This document shows positions 53,931 to 63,176 of a stretch of DNA of 64,000 bases, in pieces. Both the position numbers and the translations under genes were made by a program. Under the pieces are notes generated by a model. It worked only from the letters and a program-made list of their open reading frames with translations, made no database searches and had not been told where the DNA came from. This stretch comes from JBJHDF01 sp050486405. GTDB taxonomy: Bacteria > Pseudomonadota > Gammaproteobacteria > Pseudomonadales > Cellvibrionaceae. Location: the NCBI GenBank assembly GCA_050486405.1, contig JBJHDF010000007.1, forward strand, positions 69,684 to 133,683, given 5' to 3'. Positions within the stretch are counted from its first letter, which is position 1. The number at the start of each line of letters is the position of its first letter.

Positions 53931-55214
53931 TTACAGGTAAATGCCGATAATGGCGCTGACCCAACCGATCAGGCGCTTGTGCCAGGCGCGCTCCTGCCAC
54001 TGCTCCAGAGTGTAGCGCTCGGCGTTCTTCAGGTCGCCTTCGATCAGTTCGCGGATCTGCCGGGCGAAGCCGGCGTCGTAGACATTGATGTTGGCCTCGT
54101 CATTGAAACGAAAAGAGCGGTTATCCAGATTACTGGAACCCAGACTGGCCCAGCGATCATCGATACTCATCAGTTTCGAGTGCATCATGGCCGGCTGGTA
54201 CTCGTACAGTTCAACCCCGGCCTCCAGCATGGGGCGCCAGCGGTTGACCGAGGCGTGCCGCAGATAGCCCTGGTCGATGCTGTCACCGGGCACGAGAATG
54301 CGAATCTGGACACCGCGCTCGGCGGCGCTTGCCAGCGCGTCGAGAAAATCCACATCGGGGTAGAAGTAGGCGGTGCAGATGGTGACGTGTTCTTCCGCAG
54401 CGGCCAGTGCGTAGAGAAACAATTTGCGTATGCGGTGACGGCCTTCGCGCGGCGCGCTGTTGATCACCTGGGCGTGCAGCTCGCCCGCCTCCTCCAACTC
54501 GGGAAAGTAGGCGTCGCCGTGCAACATCTCACCTTTGGCATCCAGCCAAGTCTCGTAAAAGGCCGCCTGCATCTGCGCCACTATGGGGCCCTGCAGGCGA
54601 AAATGGTTGTCCCGGTAGGGGGTGTTGTCGCTCTCCTTGAGCCAGTTGTCGGCGTTGTTGGCGCCGCCGGTGAAGCCCACGCGCCCGTCCACCATCAGCA
54701 GTTTGCGGTGGGTGCGATGGTTGAAGCGGGAGATGTGATACCAGGACGGTTCGCGCCAGCGGATTACCTCGATGCCCGCCTCTTCCATGCGCGTGAACTT
54801 GTCGCCGCTGGCCAGCACCGAGCCGACAAAGTCGATCAGCGCGTGCACACGCACGCCGCGTTCGGCGGCGGCGATCAGTGCATCGGCCAGCTCGCCGGCG
54901 GATTTCTCGCCCCAGAATTCATAGGTTTCGTAGGTGATGGAATACTCGGCCTCGGCAATGGCATCGAGTTTGGCCGCGTAAATCTCCTCGCCATCGATCA
55001 GCAGATCAATGCGGTTGCCGGCAACAATGGGTTGCTGCAGTACCGCGCGCAGGGTGCGCACAAACTGGGGATCGCCGGTGCCGTATTCCAGAGTCAGGGG
55101 GTCCTGCAGGCGTTTGGGCTTGGGCAGGGCGTTGAACAGCATCACATTGCCCACTACCAGCGCCCCGGTCAGTACGGCGGCAACGGCCAGCAGCCACTTG
55201 CGGCGACGAGTCAT
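53931..55214 (-). CDS. Cardiolipin synthase-like phospholipase D protein
   Basis: A 427-residue PLD-superfamily enzyme with an N-terminal membrane helix (about 7-27). The two HKD motifs are HRTHRKLLMVDGRVGFTGG (near 168) and MMHSKLMSIDDRWASLGSSN (near 343), matching bacterial cardiolipin synthases of the ClsA/ClsB type. It would condense two phosphatidylglycerols into cardiolipin at the membrane. The gene starts 21 bases after the last Mrp gene and may be read on the same transcript, with glutathione peroxidase following. Confidence 0.9.
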   Translation of the reverse strand: MTRRRKWLLAVAAVLTGALVVGNVMLFNALPKPKRLQDPLTLEYGTGDPQFVRTLRAVLQQPIVAGNRIDLLIDGEEIYAAKLDAIAEAEYSITYETYEFWGEKSAGELADALIAAAERGVRVHALIDFVGSVLASGDKFTRMEEAGIEVIRWREPSWYHISRFNHRTHRKLLMVDGRVGFTGGANNADNWLKESDNTPYRDNHFRLQGPIVAQMQAAFYETWLDAKGEMLHGDAYFPELEEAGELHAQVINSAPREGRHRIRKLFLYALAAAEEHVTICTAYFYPDVDFLDALASAAERGVQIRILVPGDSIDQGYLRHASVNRWRPMLEAGVELYEYQPAMMHSKLMSIDDRWASLGSSNLDNRSFRFNDEANINVYDAGFARQIRELIEGDLKNAERYTLEQWQERAWHKRLIGWVSAIIGIYL

Positions 55215-55235
55215 AACAGTACCTCTACTTTTGTT

Positions 55236-56891
55236 TTACCAACTCCAACCCAACAGTAACAGCAATAACAGCAACCAGGCGCCGATGTGGACCGTACCCT
55301 GCTGCCAGAAGCGATTCCAGTGTCGCTCCCGGCGGCGCCAGCGGCGGGCGAGACCCCCCGCTCTTCCGGAGGTGGTTTTGCGCCGGTTTTTGGGTGGTTG
55401 CAACAACCGTTGCAGTTGCAGCGACAGGGTTACTGCCGGGCTGGGCAGGTGTCGCAGCGATGCCGGTATCCGCCAGCGTTTCACCAGAGCCACCGCCGCT
55501 ATAGCCAGCGCCAGCAGCGGCGGCCATAGTGATGACCAGAGGCCGGAGAGGGACAGGCTTGTCCCCGAACCCGCCAGCATGAGCGGCCAGAGCAGCAGCG
55601 GCGACAGGCTCAACAGCGCCCAGGGCAACAGCAGATAAGCCGGGGGCCTGTCCTGTTCCCTGCTCATGGCGCGCTGCTGTTGCCGGAACAGCCAGAGCAC
55701 ACGCAACAGCAGCAGGGCCGTGGCGCCGGAGCCCAGGCTCAGCAACAGGCCCCAGTGGGCGAAATCGCTCTGGGCAAAAGCGTCCTTGAGCTGCGTCTTC
55801 ACCACAGCGCCGGTGGTAAACGGCAGGCCCGCCAGGGCCAGTGCCGGCAGAGCCAGCAGCGGCCAGCACCAGCGCTGCAGGCGGTGCACACTGGCCATGC
55901 CGGCGGCGAGAAACAGGGCGCCCTTGGCCAGGCCGTGGTGCAGGGCGTAGAGCACCAGGCCGGCCGGCGCGGCGGCCGGGTGCTGCCAGGCCAGGGCCAG
56001 AATCAGCAGCAGGTAACTGACCTGGCTCACCGAGGAATAGGCCAGCGCCGTTTTGGTTTTGCTCTGCAGCAGCCCCAGCGCTACCCCGTAGAAGGCGCTG
56101 AACAGGGCCGCTGCCGCCAGCCAGGGCGCCCAGCTTTGCAGCAGCGGGTCCGCCTCGGGCAGAAAGCGCCAGAGACCGAGAATGCCCGCCTTGATCATGG
56201 CGCCCGACAACACCGCGCTGGCCGCCGCCGGCGCCGCCGGGTGGGCCAGGGGCAGCCACATATGCAGCGGCCAGAAGCCGGCCTTGAGACCGAAACCCGA
56301 CAACAACAGCGCTGCCGTCCAGACTCCCAGCGGCGCCTGCTGCCACTGGCTGAAGAGAAAGTCACCGCCGGCCTCGTGCACCCGCAGCATCAGGCCGGCG
56401 TAGATAAGGATCTCGCCGAGAATGGCCAGTTGCAGGTACACCCGCCCGGCCCGGCGCGGCCCGCCGCCACCGCGATGGATCACCAGGCCGTAGGCGCAGA
56501 GGCTCATGAGCGTGAAGCCCACATAGAAGCTGGCACCGTCCCGGGCGATGATCAGCAGCAGGTTGCCGCTCAGCGCCAGCAGCCAGAACAGCCAGAAGCG
56601 CCGGGCGCGGGCGTCCTCGCGCTGACTGCCGGCGGCGTAGAGGGCCGCCGCGCTCCACAGCAGGGCGCTGAACCCCAGAAAAAGGCGGGTCGGCCCGTCG
56701 TCGCCGCCCCACTGGGCGCCGGCCCAGAGCCAGCCCAGGGTCAGTGCCGGCGGCGGTGCGAAGGACAGCAACAGGGTCGGCAGCGGCGCCAGCCAGAGCC
56801 AGGGCGCGGTGCGTCGGCCCAAAGGCCAGAGCAGCACCGCGCCCAACAGGGGCGCCAGCGGCGGCAGTAACCACAGCCAGGGCGACATCAC
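55236..56891 (-). CDS. Mrp-type antiporter subunit, third NuoL/M/N-like protein
   Basis: A 551-residue protein with about 14 membrane segments of the complex I antiporter fold. The TM7 Lys region GFGLKAGFWPLHMWLPLAHP (near 203) and the TM8 Lys in SGAMIKAGILG (near 235) are present, with HGLAKGALFLAAGM further on. The TM5 glutamate seen in the two sister subunits appears replaced by Thr (YVGFTLMSLCAYG). Compared with canonical seven-subunit Mrp, this is an extra D/A-like subunit at the end of the operon; it overlaps the preceding gene by ATGA. It probably forms part of a cation/proton translocating channel. Confidence 0.85.
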   Translation of the reverse strand: MMSPWLWLLPPLAPLLGAVLLWPLGRRTAPWLWLAPLPTLLLSFAPPPALTLGWLWAGAQWGGDDGPTRLFLGFSALLWSAAALYAAGSQREDARARRFWLFWLLALSGNLLLIIARDGASFYVGFTLMSLCAYGLVIHRGGGGPRRAGRVYLQLAILGEILIYAGLMLRVHEAGGDFLFSQWQQAPLGVWTAALLLSGFGLKAGFWPLHMWLPLAHPAAPAAASAVLSGAMIKAGILGLWRFLPEADPLLQSWAPWLAAAALFSAFYGVALGLLQSKTKTALAYSSVSQVSYLLLILALAWQHPAAAPAGLVLYALHHGLAKGALFLAAGMASVHRLQRWCWPLLALPALALAGLPFTTGAVVKTQLKDAFAQSDFAHWGLLLSLGSGATALLLLRVLWLFRQQQRAMSREQDRPPAYLLLPWALLSLSPLLLWPLMLAGSGTSLSLSGLWSSLWPPLLALAIAAVALVKRWRIPASLRHLPSPAVTLSLQLQRLLQPPKNRRKTTSGRAGGLARRWRRRERHWNRFWQQGTVHIGAWLLLLLLLLGWSW

Positions 56892-58402
56892 AGGTCAAAC
56901 TCCCGCGCCACGATGAATTTTGCCCAGGCCAGGGGGCTCAGGTCGGTACCCGCCAGTATGCCGGCCGCCAGGGCCAGGGCGGCGGTGAACAGCGACGGCC
57001 AGAGCAGCATCCAGTGCGCCTCGCGCCAGGGTCCGGGGGGCGGGCCGGCCGGTTCGTGAGGCCAGCGCGCCGGCGGCCGACCGAACCAGCCCCGGTAAAC
57101 CAGCGGCAGAAAATAGGCGGCGTTGAGCAGGCCGGACAGTGCCAGTATGCCCAGCACCCAGCCCTGCCCCATCTCCAGTGCCCCCAGCCCCAGATACCAC
57201 TTGCTGATAAAGCCGGCTGCGGGCGGCACACCGATCATGCCCAGCGCGCCCAGGGTAAAGGCGGCCATGGTCAGGGGCATGCGTCGGCCCACGCCGTTGA
57301 GTTCGCGAATATCGTGGATGCCCAGGGTTTCGGCAAAATTGCCGGCGCAGAAAAACAGGGTGATTTTCATCAGCCCCTGGTGCACCAGATGCACCAGCGC
57401 CCCCACGGCGGCGATGGGGCCCAGCAGCGCCACCCCCAGGGTGATATAGGACACCTGGCTCACGGTGGAAAAGGCCAGGCGCTTTTTCAGTTCCTGCTGT
57501 CGCAGCGCCTGCACCGAACCGTAGATGATGGTCGCCGCCGCCAGCCACAGCAGGGGCTGGGTCAGGCCGAGAATCTGCATCGGCTCCACGCCGTAGACGT
57601 CGTACACCACCCGCACTATGCCGAAGGCGCCGGCCTTGACCACGGCCACTGCGTGCAGCAGGGCGCTCACCGGTGCCGGCGCCACCATGGCCCGGGGCAG
57701 CCAGCTGTGCAGGGGGATCAGCGCGGCCTTGACGCCCAGCCCCGCAATCATCAGCACGAAGGCCAGAATCAGCGCCGGCTTGTGCTGCTCCAGCAGCATG
57801 TCCACATAGCCACCGGGCACAAAATCCGGGCTGCCGATCAGCGAGTGCAGCAGCGCCACCCCCATCAGCAGCAGGGTGCCGCCGCCCAGGGTGAAGGCCA
57901 GGTAGAGCCGCCCGGCGCGCAGGGCCTCGGGAGTGCCCCGGTGCACCACCAGGGGAAAGGTGGCCAGGGTGAGCAGTTCGTAGAAGAGCAGAAAGGTCAC
58001 CAGATTGCCCGCCAGGGCCAGGCCCACGGTGGCGCTGACGCAGAGACTGAAGTAGCCGAAAAAGCGCGAGCGCTGGGGCGAGCCCTCCAGATAGCCGATG
58101 GCGTAGACGGTGGTGGCCAGCCAGAGCACCGCCGACAGGGTGACAAACTGCAGCGACAGGGCGTCGCCCTGCAGCACCAGACCCCCCAGGGGCAGAAACG
58201 GCAGGCTGAAGCGGAACACCAGGCCCTGATCCACGCCGTACAGCATGGCGCCCACCAGCGCCAGTTTGACGAACACGGCGATCAGGTTCAGGGTGGTGCG
58301 CGCCCGGTGCTGGCGCTCTTTCAGAGCAAAGATCAGCAGCGCCGGGATCAGCGAACTGAGCACGATCAGCGGCGGCAGGCCATGGGTCCAGAAGGTGGTC
58401 AT
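56888..58402 (-). CDS. Mrp-type antiporter subunit, second NuoL/M/N-like protein
   Basis: A 504-residue membrane protein with about 14 helices. The key charged residues are in place: Glu in LLFYELLTLATFPLVVHR (near 144), Lys in GLGVKAALIPLHSWLP (near 225), Lys in AVAVVKAGAFG (near 255) and HQGLMKITLFFCAGN (near 335). It lies 10 bases after the first D-like gene. It may take the role of the large MrpA NuoL-like domain, which is missing as a separate gene here. Confidence 0.88.
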   Translation of the reverse strand: MTTFWTHGLPPLIVLSSLIPALLIFALKERQHRARTTLNLIAVFVKLALVGAMLYGVDQGLVFRFSLPFLPLGGLVLQGDALSLQFVTLSAVLWLATTVYAIGYLEGSPQRSRFFGYFSLCVSATVGLALAGNLVTFLLFYELLTLATFPLVVHRGTPEALRAGRLYLAFTLGGGTLLLMGVALLHSLIGSPDFVPGGYVDMLLEQHKPALILAFVLMIAGLGVKAALIPLHSWLPRAMVAPAPVSALLHAVAVVKAGAFGIVRVVYDVYGVEPMQILGLTQPLLWLAAATIIYGSVQALRQQELKKRLAFSTVSQVSYITLGVALLGPIAAVGALVHLVHQGLMKITLFFCAGNFAETLGIHDIRELNGVGRRMPLTMAAFTLGALGMIGVPPAAGFISKWYLGLGALEMGQGWVLGILALSGLLNAAYFLPLVYRGWFGRPPARWPHEPAGPPPGPWREAHWMLLWPSLFTAALALAAGILAGTDLSPLAWAKFIVAREFDL

Positions 58403-58412
58403 GCACTCACCC

Positions 58413-59837
58413 TCATGCGGTCACCTCCGCCAGCCACCGGATCAGGGGTCCGCTGGCCAGCGCCATGGCCCACACCAGCAGCGCTGGAATCATTGCCAGC
58501 CACTGGGCCAGGCGATCCGGGGCGAAATCCGGCGGCGTGGGGTCGGCCCGGTCGAAGGCCAGGGCCACCACCCGGAAGACGTAGGCGGCGCTGATCAGGG
58601 TACCCAGCAGCACCGCAAAGGCCCAGGGCCAATGCGCCGGTTCCGACACCAGCGGCTGCAGCAGCACCCACTTGGCGAGAAAACCGCCGCTGGGTGGCAG
58701 GCCGATCAGGCTGCCGCCGGCCACGGCAAAGGCGAACATGGCCAGGGGCAGCGTCTGGGTGGTGCCCTTGAGCGACGCCACCCGGCGGCTGCCCAGGGTG
58801 GCCTGTATCTCGCCAGCGGCCAGAAACATGGAGGTCTTGGCCAGGCCGTGGGCCAGTACGAACAGCCAGAGCGCCACGTGCAGATCCGGCCGCTGCCAGT
58901 GCAGCAGCAGACCCAGGGCCATCAGGGCATAGCCCAGTTGCGCCACGGTGGAATAGGCCACCAGTATCTTGATGTGGGGTGTGCGCAGCGCCGCCCAGCC
59001 GCCGGCAATCAGTGCCAGCACACCGGCGGCCGCCAGCAGCGGTCCTGCCTGGGCACCCAGTTCCTCCGGCGCCACCCGGCTCCACAGCAGCCAGAGGATA
59101 AACAGCGGCCCCTTGACCACCAGCGCCGAAAGCAGCGCGCTTACCGCCGTGGGCGCGCTGGCGTGGGCGCCGGGCAGCCACAGGTGCAGGGGCCAGAGCG
59201 CCGCCTTGAGCATCAGCCCCAGGGTCATGAGCATCAGCGCCATACGGGTGCTGGCGTCCGCTTCGGTGGCGCCGGCCAGCAGGTTGATGTCCAGCACGCC
59301 GTAGCGGCCGTAGACCAGCGCCACTCCCAGCAGGTAACACAGGGAGCCCGCCAGGGACAGCAGCAGATAGCGCAGCGCCGGCACATAGGCCTTGGGGCCG
59401 GACAGCGCCACCATGGCCACCGCCACCAGGCCCAGCAGCTCCAGGGTGACGTACCAGTTGAACAGGTCGCTGGACAGCCACAGGGCTGCCAGGCTGGTGT
59501 GCAACAGGCCGGACAGGGGCCAGTAATCCGTGTGTCGGGTCTGGCTGTGGCGACTGAAACCGGCGTAGAGTGCCACCAGCAGGTGAATCAGCGCGGTGAA
59601 GGCCAGCAGCAGGGCGCTGATGGCGGTCAGGTGAAAGCGGATGGCCAGGGGACTGTCCCAGCCGCCCAGATGCAGCAGTACCTCGCCCTCCTGCACCACC
59701 TGGTGCAGGGCGCCGGCGGCGGCCACCAGGCTGAGCAGGCTGGCGCCGAGCATCAGCAGCCGGCTGTGCCGGTCGAGCAGCAACAGCAGGAGCGCGGCCG
59801 CCGCCGGGGCCAGCAGACTGAGTAGCGCCAGGTTCAC
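58413..59837 (-). CDS. Mrp antiporter subunit D-like, first NuoL/M/N-like protein
   Basis: A 474-residue protein with about 14 membrane segments. It carries the TM5 Glu (YVTLELLGLV, near 130), the TM7 Lys region GLMLKAALWPLHLWLPGAHA (near 213), the TM8 Lys in ALVVKGPLF and HGLAKTSMFLAAGE. It directly follows the MrpC-like gene with a 4-base overlap, the place of mrpD in canonical operons, so I regard it as the true MrpD counterpart. Confidence 0.9.
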   Translation of the reverse strand: MNLALLSLLAPAAAALLLLLLDRHSRLLMLGASLLSLVAAAGALHQVVQEGEVLLHLGGWDSPLAIRFHLTAISALLLAFTALIHLLVALYAGFSRHSQTRHTDYWPLSGLLHTSLAALWLSSDLFNWYVTLELLGLVAVAMVALSGPKAYVPALRYLLLSLAGSLCYLLGVALVYGRYGVLDINLLAGATEADASTRMALMLMTLGLMLKAALWPLHLWLPGAHASAPTAVSALLSALVVKGPLFILWLLWSRVAPEELGAQAGPLLAAAGVLALIAGGWAALRTPHIKILVAYSTVAQLGYALMALGLLLHWQRPDLHVALWLFVLAHGLAKTSMFLAAGEIQATLGSRRVASLKGTTQTLPLAMFAFAVAGGSLIGLPPSGGFLAKWVLLQPLVSEPAHWPWAFAVLLGTLISAAYVFRVVALAFDRADPTPPDFAPDRLAQWLAMIPALLVWAMALASGPLIRWLAEVTA

Positions 59838-60139
59838 GGGGGTTTCTCCTCACTGCGCTCCCGGCGCTGGCGCCGATATTCGGCCTCGGCCACCGCCAGG
59901 CGCAGGGCGAAGGCAGTGGCGCTGATGGCCACCACCAGCCCGGTAACCACCAGCGCCTGCAGCACCGGATCGGCGGGCTGGGTGCGACTGGCCAGGGCCA
60001 CCATCACCATAAACGTCCCGCCGCCCATGATATTGATGGCGATGATGCGGCGCAGCGCCTCGCGGCTGAGCACCAGCCCCTGCAGCCCCAGCAGCCAGAG
60101 CGCTACGCCCAGACACATATAAAAAAGTTCGGTGCTCAC
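59834..60139 (-). CDS. Mrp antiporter subunit C-like (NuoK family)
   Basis: A 101-residue, three-helix NuoK-like protein starting at a GTG at 60139 (GTGA overlap with the preceding gene). VSTELFYMCLGVALWLLGL opens helix 1; IAINIMGGGTFMVMVAL is helix 2 and VVTGLVVAISATAFALRL is helix 3, the family hallmark. A longer frame runs upstream but only overlaps the A/B gene out of frame. Confidence 0.88.
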   Translation of the reverse strand: MSTELFYMCLGVALWLLGLQGLVLSREALRRIIAINIMGGGTFMVMVALASRTQPADPVLQALVVTGLVVAISATAFALRLAVAEAEYRRQRRERSEEKPP

Positions 60140-61047
60140 GGTCGCAACTCCTCCCGCTCGCCCACCACCAGCAGTGTCAGGGTGGCGGCAATGGAGGCGG
60201 TGGCGCCGATCTCGATCAGCAGAATCAGCGGGCCGCTCCAGGCTGGCGGGTATACCAGCCAGCCCTGCCCCAGCCAGGCGGTGGCAGCGGCCACGGCGAG
60301 AAACAGCACCACTCCCACCAGCACCAGCAGGCGGAGGGGCCAGGCGCTCCAGCGCAGCGGCGGCAGCAACCGGTTCAGGCGCAGAATCACCGCCCCGGCC
60401 GCCAGCAGGGCCCCGGCCTGAAAGGCGCCGCCGGGGCCGGAGGTGCCGCGCCACAGCAGATAGCCGCCCAGCAACACCGCCAATGGCGCCAGCAGGCGGG
60501 TCCAGGCCAGCAACAGAGGCCAGGGTGCGAGCACAGTGGCATTTTTGGTAACCAATTGTCGAGAGCCGAGAAAGGCCAACAGCAAAACCAGCAGTTCCAG
60601 CAGCGTGTCCCAGGCGCGAAAGTTCAGCAGCACGGCGGTTACCGGATGCCCCACGCCGCTGTCGGCCATGGCTTCCCCCGCCAGCGCCGGCACGGGGGTG
60701 GGGCCCTGGGGCAGGGGCCAGACGGCCTGTACCAGCAGCACCAGAATCATCAGGCCAAAAAGCAGGGAGGGCAGACGCTCCCGGGGGTGGGGGCCGGCGG
60801 CCGGATCCTGGCCGATTCTGGCCAGGGCCGCCAGCAGCAGGGCGCCGGTGAGGCCGGCGCCGATGGCCGCCTCGGCCAGGGCCAGATCCGGCGCGCCCAA
60901 CCGCGCCCAGGTCAGTGCGAGCATCAGGCCGAAGGTAATAAACAGCACTATGCCGGCGTAGAGGCTGCGCGCGTGCAGGCTGGCGGCGGCCAGTATCAGC
61001 AGCAGCGCACCCAGGGCACCGTCGAACAGCCACTCACTGCCTGGCAT
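60136..61047 (-). CDS. Fused Mrp subunit: DUF4040/MbhE-like part plus MrpB
   Basis: A 303-residue membrane protein that joins pieces usually found elsewhere. Residues about 10-75 are DUF4040-like (YAGIVLFITFGLMLALTWAR, GAPDLALAEAAIGAG), normally the C-terminal part of MrpA. A short MbhE-like segment follows (LLNFRAWDTLLELLVLLLAF, near 140), and about 170-300 is MrpB, with SGPGGAFQAGALLAAG near 210. It lacks the NuoL-like part of MrpA, which may be supplied by one of the three D-like subunits. It overlaps mrpG-like and mrpC-like genes. Confidence 0.88.
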   Translation of the reverse strand: MPGSEWLFDGALGALLLILAAASLHARSLYAGIVLFITFGLMLALTWARLGAPDLALAEAAIGAGLTGALLLAALARIGQDPAAGPHPRERLPSLLFGLMILVLLVQAVWPLPQGPTPVPALAGEAMADSGVGHPVTAVLLNFRAWDTLLELLVLLLAFLGSRQLVTKNATVLAPWPLLLAWTRLLAPLAVLLGGYLLWRGTSGPGGAFQAGALLAAGAVILRLNRLLPPLRWSAWPLRLLVLVGVVLFLAVAAATAWLGQGWLVYPPAWSGPLILLIEIGATASIAATLTLLVVGEREELRP

Positions 61048-61348
61048 TGTCCGCCTCCCGCGTCTGCTCGCGTTCGCGTTGGTAGCGGGCCAGCAACTGG
61101 CAGGCGGTGGCGCCGGAGGCCATCACCAATAGCCAGACCAGCAGCATGACACCGGCGCTGTGCCAGTGGGGTTCACGTAGAATCAGACCCAGCACTACCA
61201 AGCCCAGGCCCAGGGTGTCGGCCTTGGTCACCGTGTGCAGGCGGCTGTAGACATCGGGAAAGCGCAGCAGGCCCACCGTGCCCGCCACCAGAAAAAACGC
61301 CCCGCCGAACAGCGCCAGCCAGCTCAACACGAGTAAGCCCTCACTCAT
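61034..61348 (-). CDS. Mrp antiporter subunit G
   Basis: A 104-residue protein with three membrane helices and the MrpG motif GLLRFPDVYSRLHTVTKADTLG near residue 28. It overlaps its neighbours by 8 and 14 bases. MrpG is a small obligatory subunit of the sodium/proton antiporter complex. Confidence 0.92.
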   Translation of the reverse strand: MSEGLLVLSWLALFGGAFFLVAGTVGLLRFPDVYSRLHTVTKADTLGLGLVVLGLILREPHWHSAGVMLLVWLLVMASGATACQLLARYQREREQTREADNARQ

Positions 61349-61601
61349 CGGACGCCTCCCGCAGGTACTGCACCAGCGCCGCCGACACCACCGCCGCCAG
61401 CAGCGCCAGCACCAGCGCCGCGTCGCGCAGGGCCGGCTGCGCCAGCCACTGGGCCATCACCAGCAGCAGGGCGGCTCCTGTGGTGCCCAGAAACTGTACC
61501 GCCAGCAGTCGGTCGGCGCGGCTGGGGCCGGCGATGATGCGCCAGAGACCGGCCAGCACCGTCAGCAGCAGCAAACCGGAAAACAGGGCCAGCGGGGTCA
61601 T
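61341..61601 (-). CDS. Mrp antiporter subunit F
   Basis: An 86-residue, three-helix protein with the MrpF motif RIIAGPSRADRLLAVQFLGT near residue 20. The ATG at 61601 overlaps the MrpE stop (ATGA). A longer upstream frame is read out of frame with mrpE and is not used. Confidence 0.9.
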   Translation of the reverse strand: MTPLALFSGLLLLTVLAGLWRIIAGPSRADRLLAVQFLGTTGAALLLVMAQWLAQPALRDAALVLALLAAVVSAALVQYLREASDE

Positions 61602-62071
61602 TGCGGCTCGCCTCCCAGCAGTGCCAGCAGGTGCCGCTCCAGCCGCGCCACCGTGCCCTGCCAGTTCAGGTTCCGGTCCAGTGTGTGTACCACCAGATGG
61701 TCGCCTGCCACCCGAGAGGCAAAAGTGCCCGGCAGCAGACCCACCAGAGCGGACAACAGCAGGGTGACTTGGGGGTTGTGTTGCTGCAGGGGGTATTGCA
61801 CCCAGGCGGGGTTCAGGGGCAGGCGCGGATGCAGGGCCCGGCGCGCCACATCCCAGCCACCTGCGAGCAGTTCCCACAGAAAAAAGACGACAAAGGCGGG
61901 CAGGTGCCGCAGGCGCAGGCGCGGCGGCCGCGCCTCCAACCATACCGCCAACGCGGCGGCGCCCGGGGCCAGCACCAGGCCAAACAGCCAGCCGGTGCCG
62001 CCGGTCAGCAGGAGCCAGAGCGCTGCGCTCAGCAATGTCCAGTAGCCGAAATTCAGCCAGCGTTGATGCAC
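61598..62071 (-). CDS. Mrp antiporter subunit E
   Basis: A 157-residue protein with two N-terminal membrane segments and a cytoplasmic MnhE domain (LWELLAGGWDVARRALHPRL near 66, LNPAWVQYPLQ, and GDHLVVHTLD near 122). It is the first gene of the eight-gene antiporter operon, whose products probably expel sodium or another cation in exchange for protons, useful in a marine or saline habitat. Confidence 0.9.
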   Translation of the reverse strand: MHQRWLNFGYWTLLSAALWLLLTGGTGWLFGLVLAPGAAALAVWLEARPPRLRLRHLPAFVVFFLWELLAGGWDVARRALHPRLPLNPAWVQYPLQQHNPQVTLLLSALVGLLPGTFASRVAGDHLVVHTLDRNLNWQGTVARLERHLLALLGGEPQ

Positions 62072-62192
62072 GGTGTCCCTCGTTAACCGTTGCTACATGG
62101 GAGTTGATAGTATGGGAGCGGGTCTGTGCAGTTCAAGACAAACCGTACTTTCGCCGGTAGACTGGTCGCTCCATGCGGGATAGCGGTTTTCC
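62072..62192. promoter_or_regulatory. Divergent promoter spacer between antiporter operon and CobW GTPase
   Basis: A 121-base gap with no gene. It must carry the promoters of the Mrp operon and the CobW-family gene. I do not see a clear Zur- or NhaR-like operator. Confidence 0.4.
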
Positions 62193-63176
62193 ATGTCGTT
62201 GATAGCAACCAATCTGATCACCGGTTTTCTGGGGGTGGGCAAAACCACCGCCATCAATCACCTGTTGCGGCACAAACCCGCCGGGGAAACCTGGTCGGTA
62301 CTGGTCAACGAATTCGGCGAAATCGGTGTGGACGGCGCCCTGCTGGACCAGCGCAAGGCCCATGTGCGCGAAGTCGCTGGCGGTTGCATCTGCTGCGTCG
62401 CCGGCCTGCCCATGAAAATCGCCCTGAATATGCTGATCGCCACCACCAAACCGGATCGGGTGTTGATCGAACCCACCGGCCTGGGCCATCCGGTGGAAAT
62501 CATCAACACGCTCACCGGCGAATACTACGACAGGGTGCTGGATCTGCGCGCCACCATCACGCTGGTGGACCCGCGCAAGCTGGCCGACGCGCGCTACCGC
62601 GATAATGCCACCTTCAACGACCAGATTGCCGTGGCCGATGTGCTGGTGGCCAACAAGACCGATCTGTGCCGCCAGCAGGATCTGGATGCCTTTAATGCGC
62701 TGAGCCTTGATGAGCCCCAGCCGGACCGTTTTGCGGTGGAACAGGGCGCATTGCAGACGGACTGGCTGAACCTGCCGCGCACCCGGCGCACCAGCGCTCG
62801 TACGAATCCGCACCGGAACAACCTGCTGCAAAAAATCGATCCCATGTACGATCCCGAGATCAGCGTCCCCGAAGGCGAACGCTTTCTGCATCGCCGCAAC
62901 AGCGGCGACGGCCATCACAGCGCCGGCTGGATATTCCGCCCGGAAGTGGAATTCGACTTCAACCGGCTTTTCGCGCTACTGTCCGGCACCGCCGCTCAGC
63001 GCCTGAAGGCCGTGATGATCACCGACCGGGGTGTGTTCAGTTTCAACGCCGAAGACGGCGTGCTCAGCGTCAATGAACTGGACGACTGTCTGGACAGCCG
63101 GGTGGAGCTGATCGACCCGGAACCGGTGGATGCGGAAAGCTTTCAACAGCAGTTGCTGTTAGCCGCGAATGGGTAA
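62193..63176 (+). CDS. CobW/COG0523-family metal-chaperone GTPase
   Basis: A 327-residue G3E GTPase. Walker A is GFLGVGKTTAINH (near 11), the metal-binding CxCC-type motif is GGCICC (near 65), Walker B region ADVLVANKTDL carries NKTD (near 153), and a small C-terminal CobW_C domain follows. Proteins of this family deliver zinc, cobalt or nickel to target enzymes, sometimes under zinc shortage. The close relative in E. coli is YjiA/YeiR. No target metalloenzyme is adjacent, so the metal is open. Confidence 0.92.
   Translation: MSLIATNLITGFLGVGKTTAINHLLRHKPAGETWSVLVNEFGEIGVDGALLDQRKAHVREVAGGCICCVAGLPMKIALNMLIATTKPDRVLIEPTGLGHPVEIINTLTGEYYDRVLDLRATITLVDPRKLADARYRDNATFNDQIAVADVLVANKTDLCRQQDLDAFNALSLDEPQPDRFAVEQGALQTDWLNLPRTRRTSARTNPHRNNLLQKIDPMYDPEISVPEGERFLHRRNSGDGHHSAGWIFRPEVEFDFNRLFALLSGTAAQRLKAVMITDRGVFSFNAEDGVLSVNELDDCLDSRVELIDPEPVDAESFQQQLLLAANG

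Noticed and set aside
56744..58594. 616-codon open frame antisense to the antiporter genes
   Set aside because: Gln/Gly/His/Arg-rich low-complexity translation across two real membrane-protein genes on the other strand.
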